Shown in pieces: positions 35,327 through 40,873 of a stretch of 40,873 nucleotides of DNA. The position numbers were made by a program, and so were the translations under genes. Position 1 is the first letter of the stretch, and each line of letters begins with the position of its first letter. The notes below the pieces were generated by a model. That model ran no database searches. It worked only from the letters and a program-made list of their open reading frames with translations, and was not told the origin of the DNA. Origin of the DNA: an uncultured Aureispira sp. (GTDB lineage: Bacteria > Bacteroidota > Bacteroidia > Chitinophagales > Saprospiraceae); the NCBI GenBank assembly GCA_905480075.1, contig CAJQOX010000179.1:1-40873 (forward strand), in the 5' to 3' direction.

Positions 35327-35334
35327 CAAAATTA
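35327..35334 (-). promoter_or_regulatory. Possible -7 box of the lipoprotein gene
   Basis: On the minus strand this reads TAATTTTG, matching TAnnTTTG, 33 bases before the start codon at 35293. No TTG at proper -33 spacing was found. Confidence 0.35.
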
Positions 35335-35409
35335 AATTAATAATCTATTAAACTCTATAATTGGTTCAATTAAACTCTTTATTTCCTCAGAAAGCTATAT
35401 TGGAGTTTG

Positions 35410-36654
35410 CTAATCACGCATAGCTTCCACAGGACTAATTCTTGATGCTTTAAGGGCAGGAATCAAACCGGCGATAGCACCTGCTGCAACTACTACAATT
35501 GTCGCAGCCAAAACCATGGAGATATTAACATGAGGATCTCTGAAAAATCCGGAGTCAATTTTATAATACGTTATTGTTCTGTTGATAAGGTGTATCAGAC
35601 CCAGGCCTATAGCCATGCCAAGATATCCGGCTACACTAGTAATCAATACAGCCTCTTGAAGTATCATACTGATTATTGATTCCGGGGTGGCTCCCAATGC
35701 CTTGCGAATCCCTATTTCTTTTGTTCTGTCTTTTACTACAATTAGCATAATATTACTCACCCCTATAACGCCCGCAATAATAGACCCGATACCAACAATC
35801 CATATAAATAGATTAATAATACTAAACAGATTTAATATTGATTGATAATGTTCTACCTGATTTCGTATACGGATAGCTTGCTGATCTTCAGGACTGAATT
35901 GATGTTTTTCTGCCAATTTATTTATAATGTCCTGTTCTATTTTCAGAACCTCTTCAAGGTTAGCTTCTCCGGTAGTCAACATAATCTGATTGAGTGGTTC
36001 AGATGTTGAAAAACATCGTTGCGCAATAGACACCGGAATGTAGATCATACGCATTTCATCTTCCCCACCGGAATCTGTGAAAACACCCGTTACCTGAAAA
36101 CTGATACCTCCTATCTGAATATACTTGCCTATAGCTTTTTTGTTTCCAAAAACCTCATCTGCAACCAACTGTCCAATAACTGCTACCTTTCTGAAATTTT
36201 CTATATCCGTTTGATTAATAAACCGGCCCTTTTTAGTTTCTGTGTTCTCTAAAAATTTGTGGTCAGGGTGTACACAACGTACCCGGTAGTTGTATTGGAC
36301 GTTATTATATACCATTTTCTCTAAAAGAGCGGGCAGATAGAAACGGCCGGTTATGTATTCAGTTCCCGAGGTTTTATTTTTTAAAAGATCATAATCTGTA
36401 TTATCAAACTTAATCTCCCTGTTTTTTGCAAGGCCCTTGAATGCTACCGATGTTCGGCGGGGATAGATCCACAAACTATTGGTCGCATCATCTCTGAATT
36501 CATAGGCTGCCCCATTTTGCAAACCGTTGCCGGCACCCAATAACAAAACCAACATGAATATTCCCCAGAATACACCAAAAGCAGTTAATCCTGTGCGAAG
36601 TTTGTGCTTGCTCAGCGAAAGAAAAATTTCCTGCCATTTATCTAAGTCGAACAT
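35410..36654 (-). CDS. ABC transporter permease, MacB/FtsX type
   Basis: A 414-residue inner-membrane permease with the MacB plan: one N-terminal membrane helix (about 20-40, T-A-F-G-V-F-W-G-I-F-M-L-V-L-L-L), a large periplasmic MacB_PCD domain (about 45-270), then three membrane helices in the FtsX domain, ending in the characteristic A-S-R-I-S-P-V-E-A-M-R-D. Such permeases move substrates, often lipoproteins or peptides, across the periplasm by mechanotransmission, driven by a separate LolD/MacB-type ATPase. No ATPase or membrane-fusion partner is encoded next to it in this window, so either the partner is elsewhere or the gene works with a shared ATPase. Divergent from the cation transporter gene upstream. 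Confidence 0.88.
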   Translation of the reverse strand: MFDLDKWQEIFLSLSKHKLRTGLTAFGVFWGIFMLVLLLGAGNGLQNGAAYEFRDDATNSLWIYPRRTSVAFKGLAKNREIKFDNTDYDLLKNKTSGTEYITGRFYLPALLEKMVYNNVQYNYRVRCVHPDHKFLENTETKKGRFINQTDIENFRKVAVIGQLVADEVFGNKKAIGKYIQIGGISFQVTGVFTDSGGEDEMRMIYIPVSIAQRCFSTSEPLNQIMLTTGEANLEEVLKIEQDIINKLAEKHQFSPEDQQAIRIRNQVEHYQSILNLFSIINLFIWIVGIGSIIAGVIGVSNIMLIVVKDRTKEIGIRKALGATPESIISMILQEAVLITSVAGYLGMAIGLGLIHLINRTITYYKIDSGFFRDPHVNISMVLAATIVVVAAGAIAGLIPALKASRISPVEAMRD

Positions 36655-36697
36655 CTGGAATTAAAAGATTTAATTTTGGATAATCTCAAGAAGTCTG

Positions 36698-36705
36698 CAA
36701 AAATA
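36698..36705 (-). promoter_or_regulatory. Possible -7 box of the permease gene
   Basis: On the minus strand this reads TATTTTTG, matching TAnnTTTG, 43 bases before the permease start. No convincing -33 TTG is present. Confidence 0.35.
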
Positions 36706-36837
36706 CAATTTATCCCTGTTTTTTATACTACTTTTCAATTGCTTTACATTTTTTTATCTATTTTAGTAAAAATACTTCTTAGAAAGTGATTTTTTGCCCT
36801 TCGGTTTATTGTTTGAAATAATTTTTTACTCTTAATT

Positions 36838-37815
36838 ATGTTAAACAAAAGCATTTCAACTCAACGTTTAACGCTTATCGTTGGTGGGATTTTATTGATA
36901 ATAAAATTCCTGGCGTATTTTCTTACTGACTCCAATACTATTCTGACTGACGCACTTGAAAGTATTGTGAATGTTGTTGCAGGGGCCTTCGGACTCTTCA
37001 GCCTCTCAGTTTCTGCCCTGCCCAAAGATGAAAACCATCCCTACGGCCATGGTAAAATAGAATTTATCTCTGCGGCAGTGGAAGGTATACTTATTATCAT
37101 CGCAGGATTGCTTATTTTGGCAAAATCAGCCTATAATCTTAATTATCCTGCTCCAGTGCATGATGTGGATACAGGGCTTTGGATTGTTGCCGTGGCAGGG
37201 GGGATCAATTATTTGTTGGGTGTTTATGTAGAAAGGGTTGGAAAATCAAATAGTTCTTTGGTTCTTGTAGCTTCCGGAGAACATCTTAAATCTGATGGGT
37301 ATTCCTCTTTTGGTATGGTTATAGGTCTTGCGATCATTTTTTTTACCGATTTCCTTTGGCTCGATTCTGTTATCGCTATTGTCTTTGGTGTTATTATAAT
37401 CTTTGCAGGTACCAAAGTAATTAAATCTGCTTTGTCAGGTATCATGGATGAAGTGGATTATGAATTGGTAAGTGAAATAGTAAAAGTTCTCAATCAAAAC
37501 CGACATCCTGACTTTATTGATATTCACAACCTCAGGGTCATTAAATACGGAGCCGCCTTACATATTGATTGTCATATAACTATTCCGTGGTATTTTAATA
37601 CTGTACAGGCGCATGATCAAGTCAAAAATCTGGAAGATTTATTGAAGTTAAATACTGAAAAACCTGTCGAATTCTTTATACATGTCGACCCTTGTCTTCC
37701 TCTCTGTTGTTTATCCTGTATTAAAGAAGATTGCCCTGAAAGAAAATCAGATTTTCAACAAAAAATTTCCTGGACGACCGAAAATATCATGCTCAACAAA
37801 AAACATGGGCTTTGA
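36838..37815 (+). CDS. Cation diffusion facilitator (CDF) family metal efflux transporter
   Basis: A 325-residue inner-membrane proton/metal antiporter of the CDF family. About six membrane helices span residues 10-205. TM2 carries T-D-A-L-E-S-I-V-N and TM5 carries H-L-K-S-D, the usual H-x-x-x-D half of the transport site. H-P-Y-G-H-G-K-I-E in the loop after TM2 is a family hallmark. The cytoplasmic C-terminal domain (about 210-285) is followed by a cysteine-rich tail with Cys286, 290, 291, 294 and 299 in a C-x3-C-C-x2-C-x4-C-P pattern, preceded by H-V-D-P. The tail suggests extra metal sensing or binding. The metal (Zn, Fe, Co or Mn) cannot be set from sequence. Upstream of ahcY but separated by that gene's own promoter. 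Confidence 0.88.
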   Translation: MLNKSISTQRLTLIVGGILLIIKFLAYFLTDSNTILTDALESIVNVVAGAFGLFSLSVSALPKDENHPYGHGKIEFISAAVEGILIIIAGLLILAKSAYNLNYPAPVHDVDTGLWIVAVAGGINYLLGVYVERVGKSNSSLVLVASGEHLKSDGYSSFGMVIGLAIIFFTDFLWLDSVIAIVFGVIIIFAGTKVIKSALSGIMDEVDYELVSEIVKVLNQNRHPDFIDIHNLRVIKYGAALHIDCHITIPWYFNTVQAHDQVKNLEDLLKLNTEKPVEFFIHVDPCLPLCCLSCIKEDCPERKSDFQQKISWTTENIMLNKKHGL

Positions 37816-37869
37816 TTTTCCTCTTTTTGTTAATTTTCCTCTTTTCTTTTTTTCAAATAATGCTTTTTT

Positions 37870-37900
37870 TTGGGATTGCATTCAGAAATTTGTACCTTTG
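37870..37900 (+). promoter_or_regulatory. ahcY promoter
   Basis: TTG at 37870-37872, a 20-base spacer and a perfect -7 box TACCTTTG at 37893-37900 match the Bacteroidota sigma consensus TTG-N17-23-TAnnTTTG. The implied leader to the ATG at 37997 is about 90 bases, AT-rich, without a recognisable SAH riboswitch. Confidence 0.72.
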
Positions 37901-37996
37901 CATTGCTTTTTGATTAAAGGGCTTTTTTGACTCTTTAAATCATAAAATAAACATTAAGATTAAATCTTTAAATTAAATTTTATCTAAATTTTTTTC

Positions 37997-39313
37997 ATGG
38001 AAACTACTAATAAAGTGCAATACAAAGTAAAAGACATTTCCCTGGCTGCCTGGGGACGTAAAGAAATCGAATTGGCTGAAGCCGAAATGCCGGGTCTTAT
38101 GGCCTTGCGTGATAAGTATGGTGAATCTAAGCCTTTAGCAGGTGCCCGTATTGCAGGATGTCTGCATATGACTATTCAAACTGCTGTCCTTATTGAAACA
38201 TTGGTTGAATTAGGTGCCGACGTTACATGGTCTTCATGTAACATATTCTCTACTCAGGATCATGCTGCTGCTGCTATTGCTGAAGCCGGAGTTCCAGTTT
38301 TTGCCTGGAAAGGTATGAACGAGGAAGAATTTGACTGGTGTATTGAACAGACCTTGTTCTCATTTTCTGATGGTCAGCCTCTTAATATGATCCTTGATGA
38401 CGGTGGAGACCTTACTAATATGGTACTAGACCGTTTCCCTGAAGTTGCTAAAGGTGTATATGGACTTTCTGAAGAAACGACTACAGGCGTTCACAGATTA
38501 TATGAAAGAGTTGCTAATGGCACGCTTACTATGCCTGCTATTAATGTCAATGATTCTGTTACCAAATCTAAATTTGACAACAAATACGGTTGTAAGGAAT
38601 CTTTGGTTGATGCTATCCGTCGTGCCACTGATACTATGATGGCTGGTAAAGTAGCTGTTGTTGCAGGATATGGTGATGTTGGTAAAGGTTCTGCTGCTTC
38701 ACTTCGTGGTGCAGGCGCCCGTGTTATTGTTACTGAAATTGACCCTATTTGTGCGCTACAAGCTGCTATGGATGGTTTCGAAGTTAAAACTATGGAAAAT
38801 GCTGTTTCAAGAGCAAACATCGTTGTAACTGCTACGGGTAATAAAGATATTATCAATGCTTCTCACTTCGAAGCGATGAAAGATAAAACTATCGTTTGTA
38901 ATATCGGACACTTCGATAACGAAATCGATATGGGTTGGTTGAATGGTAAATACGGTGATTCCAAAATTGAAATCAAACCTCAGGTTGATCTTTACAATGT
39001 TAATGGTAATGATATTATCGTATTAGCTGAAGGCCGTCTTGTAAATCTAGGTTGTGCTACCGGACATCCTTCTTTTGTAATGTCTAATTCTTTTACCAAT
39101 CAGACTTTGGCTCAGCTGGAAATCTGGAATAACAAAGACAACGACACTTACGAAAATCAGGTATACATGTTGCCAAAACACCTTGATGAAGAAGTAGCCC
39201 GTTTGCACCTTGCTAAAATTGGTGTTGAACTGACTGAACTATCAAAAGATCAGGCTGACTATATCGGGGTAACTGTTGAAGGTCCTTTCAAACCTGAACA
39301 TTACAGATACTAG
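37997..39313 (+). CDS. ahcY: Adenosylhomocysteinase (S-adenosylhomocysteine hydrolase)
   Basis: A 438-residue cytoplasmic enzyme that splits S-adenosylhomocysteine into adenosine and homocysteine, relieving product inhibition of SAM-dependent methyltransferases. N-terminal substrate-binding signatures include [13 protein letters not shown] and [15 protein letters not shown]. The NAD-binding fold has G-Y-G-D-V-G-K-G at residues 224-231 with E-I-D-P as the NAD-discriminating acid further on. The C-terminus K-P-E-H-Y-R-Y supplies the conserved Lys/Tyr that close over NAD in the neighbouring subunit. Length is normal. Codon use is more optimised than in neighbours (GGT, GAA, ACT), suggesting high expression. 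It has its own strong promoter and terminator, so it is a single-gene unit. Confidence 0.96.
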   Translation: METTNKVQYKVKDISLAAWGRKEIELAEAEMPGLMALRDKYGESKPLAGARIAGCLHMTIQTAVLIETLVELGADVTWSSCNIFSTQDHAAAAIAEAGVPVFAWKGMNEEEFDWCIEQTLFSFSDGQPLNMILDDGGDLTNMVLDRFPEVAKGVYGLSEETTTGVHRLYERVANGTLTMPAINVNDSVTKSKFDNKYGCKESLVDAIRRATDTMMAGKVAVVAGYGDVGKGSAASLRGAGARVIVTEIDPICALQAAMDGFEVKTMENAVSRANIVVTATGNKDIINASHFEAMKDKTIVCNIGHFDNEIDMGWLNGKYGDSKIEIKPQVDLYNVNGNDIIVLAEGRLVNLGCATGHPSFVMSNSFTNQTLAQLEIWNNKDNDTYENQVYMLPKHLDEEVARLHLAKIGVELTELSKDQADYIGVTVEGPFKPEHYRY

Positions 39314-39334
39314 GAGATACTATATTTATATTTT

Positions 39335-39370
39335 AAAACCGTTCATCCTTCCGGATGAACGGTTTTTTTT
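39335..39370 (+). terminator. Intrinsic terminator of ahcY
   Basis: A perfect 14-base-pair hairpin (AAAACCGTTCATCC / GGATGAACGGTTTT, 4-base loop) ending in eight T (39363-39370), 22 bases after the stop codon. Confidence 0.92.
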
Positions 39371-39569
39371 ATTTACCTGATGGGTGTGTTATTAAAAATC
39401 AATCATTTTATATCTACGAAAATACAAGATGTAAGTGGGGGGTATTAATTTACTATTGACTGATACTTAATTTTTAAGTCTCATGATAAACCAAAGAGAT
39501 AAATTCGGAAAAATAAAAGATTTCCATTTTTATTGCAAAAGATGAAAAATACTCTTTGATGTTGGTTTT

Positions 39570-39896
39570 CTATTGTTTAATCAGCTTTACATTCAGTTCG
39601 CCCTTATTTCCTTTCAGTTTTATGAAATATACCCCGGCAGCTAAATATTCAAGATCTGCCTGATAGTTGTTGAGCCCTTCATATACGGTCCAGATTTTCT
39701 CCTGAAGTATTTTGCCGTTAATATCAACCAGATTTAGTTTGATATTCTCTGCTTGTTCTGCGTTCAGTTCAATTGTATATTTCCCTGCAGAAGGATTCGG
39801 ATAAAGCAGTCCTGTCAGTGTGGGCCTGTCTTCATGATATATTCCTGTAATGTCAGGGCCGCCCCTACCGCAGCATAGGCATTTATCTTGCCCCAT
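39570..39896 (-). CDS. T9SS sorting-domain fragment, frame-shifted 3' end of the S8 protease gene
   Basis: This open frame encodes a typical T9SS type A domain (L-L-Y-P-N-P-S-A-G-K-Y, then N-G-K-I-L and G-V-Y-F-I-K-L) and ends V-K-L-I-K-Q. Its first ~20 codons overlap the protease coding sequence in another frame and translate to nonsense (Q-D-K-C-L-C-C-G-R-G-G), so it does not begin as an independent gene. The natural reading is that the real gene runs from the protease into this frame, with a one-base insertion or deletion somewhere near 39815-39865. That may be a genuine mutation, an assembly or sequencing error, or, less likely, a programmed frameshift. The sorting domain itself looks intact, which favours a recent event or an error. 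Confidence 0.7.
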   Translation of the reverse strand: MGQDKCLCCGRGGPDITGIYHEDRPTLTGLLYPNPSAGKYTIELNAEQAENIKLNLVDINGKILQEKIWTVYEGLNNYQADLEYLAAGVYFIKLKGNKGELNVKLIKQ

Positions 39897-40873
39897 CCCC
39901 AGGTATTGTCTCCGGTGGCAGGTATTGTTCCCGTATAGGAATCAATGATTGCCGTACTGTACAATATGTTCTGAACCTGATAGGGGTCTAAAGATGGATT
40001 TGCCTGCAGCATCAATGCAATTATTCCGGCAGTGGCGGGGCTCGACATGGAGGTTCCCTGCAAAAAAGCATAGGAATAGGTATTGCTGTTGAGTGGCGAT
40101 ATATATTGATTGCTGACCAGGTTGTAATTCGATCCGCTTGATGTAAAGTCTGCATCGTAAGAATTGACTGCAGAAGCCAAAACAGATCCCGGACCGGCTA
40201 TGTTCGGTTTCGTTCTCCCGTCAGCAGTAGGTCCCTGACTACTGAATGTGGTAATATTATTTAAGGATTGCCCAAAACTTAAAGTAGATCCGGAAATATT
40301 GGTGAATGTTGATTTTGAAGTATAGGCCCCTACAGCTATTGCTGAATTTGTTGATGCTATATCCGATGAAGACATGTCATCATCTCCGTTGGTAGCCCAA
40401 AAGTAAAAATCTTTGTAAAAGGCACTGTAATAACCGCTCGCACCCAATATATATCCCTGCCACATATTTATTGTACCGCTGTTTCCTTTTACCCTTATTG
40501 CCAGTTTTTCGGTAACCCTACTGTAAATATCGAGCAGTATATGTGATTTTCCGTTCTGTTCATTCGATACACTGGTCATTGTAATAAAGCAAGTGTCGTT
40601 GTTTGTTCCAATTAACTCTATTTGTTGTGTCTGGTTATCAATACAGAAGGTGTTGCTTGTTGTCTGTGGACTCAAACCGCTGTAGAGAGAAAACTCCACA
40701 CAAAAATTTTGAATACTGTCACCCCAGATATCGACCCAGTTTGTCTTTGATGGCAGAGAACCATGAAATCCTATCAGGGTACCTACCACAGTATCGGTTG
40801 CACTGAATGTTTTCTTGATGTGGACTTTCTTTCCCCCGTTATTTCCTGCAGACAAGGTAAAGATTTTGCCGGG
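39815..40873 (-). CDS. Subtilisin-like (S8) serine protease, 5' end beyond the window
   Basis: The frame is open to the window edge, so this is the C-terminal part of a secreted subtilase. At the start is the S-A-G-N-N-G oxyanion-type segment. The catalytic Ser is in Q-G-T-S-M-S-S-P-A (codon at 40049-40051), followed by the usual helix A-G-I-I-A-L-M-L-Q-A-N-P and the closing W-G-W-G-K-I-N-A-Y-A-A-V. The catalytic Asp and His lie upstream, outside the window. About 200 residues between SAGN and the GTS motif form an inserted beta-sandwich-like stretch. In this frame the protein stops at 39815 after a short unrelated tail (Q-E-Y-I-M-K), while a T9SS sorting domain continues in another frame, so the reading frame is broken. 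Confidence 0.85.
   Translation of the reverse strand, partial: PGKIFTLSAGNNGGKKVHIKKTFSATDTVVGTLIGFHGSLPSKTNWVDIWGDSIQNFCVEFSLYSGLSPQTTSNTFCIDNQTQQIELIGTNNDTCFITMTSVSNEQNGKSHILLDIYSRVTEKLAIRVKGNSGTINMWQGYILGASGYYSAFYKDFYFWATNGDDDMSSSDIASTNSAIAVGAYTSKSTFTNISGSTLSFGQSLNNITTFSSQGPTADGRTKPNIAGPGSVLASAVNSYDADFTSSGSNYNLVSNQYISPLNSNTYSYAFLQGTSMSSPATAGIIALMLQANPSLDPYQVQNILYSTAIIDSYTGTIPATGDNTWGWGKINAYAAVGAALTLQEYIMKTGPH

Noticed and set aside
37901..37996. SAH riboswitch in the ahcY leader
   Set aside because: The leader is AT-rich and lacks the GC-rich conserved core and pseudoknot pairing of known SAH riboswitches.

Overview
The window comes from an AT-rich member of the Bacteroidota. Three things point there. 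Seven secreted proteins end in a C-terminal sorting domain of the type IX secretion system (T9SS type A, with the 'xPNP' opening). Several genes have a TAnnTTTG -7 promoter box and few have a recognisable Shine-Dalgarno. The GyrB, lone MacB-type permease and DUF4403-type sequences are also of Bacteroidota style. I cannot name the genus. No tRNA, rRNA, CRISPR array, insertion sequence or prophage gene was seen.

Layout. 1-1079 (minus): a PaaI-type hotdog thioesterase behind a TrmH/SpoU RNA methyltransferase. 1239-2483: a secreted esterase. 2658-5923: two tandem leucine-rich-repeat (LRR) proteins, ended by a bidirectional terminator shared with a secreted lamin-tail protein (6006-7460, minus). 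7681-12386: a large TPR protein, a 96-residue unknown and a penicillin-acylase-family hydrolase. 12397-14850 (minus): a membrane histidine kinase directly followed by a secreted beta-helix protein. 15322-20114: an S9 peptidase, a sialidase-like beta-propeller with a CxCC motif and an arginase/agmatinase-family enzyme. 20599-24020: a secreted trypsin-like protease with two MAM domains, then a small membrane-anchored unknown. 24242-26762: a threonine dehydratase/serine racemase-type PLP enzyme and a DUF4403 lipoprotein. 26815-30419 (minus): two tandem secreted PA-domain paralogues, each with its own terminator. 30723-31265 (minus): a glucosaminidase. 31890-33863: gyrB. 33945-36654 (minus): an HD-domain protein, a lipoprotein and a MacB/FtsX-type permease. 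36838-39313: a cation efflux transporter and S-adenosylhomocysteinase. 39570-40873 (minus): a subtilisin-like protease cut by the window end, its sorting domain lying in another reading frame.

Housekeeping genes (gyrB, ahcY, trmH-like) are interspersed with exported hydrolases, adhesion-like repeat proteins and lipoproteins. This looks like ordinary chromosome of a protein- and polymer-degrading bacterium rather than a mobile island. I do not see a multigene system that is clearly new. The points most worth a second look are the four-repeat superperiod shared by the two LRR proteins, the orphan kinase/beta-helix pair, the CxCC propeller, the uneven divergence of the PA paralogues, and the frame break in the terminal protease.
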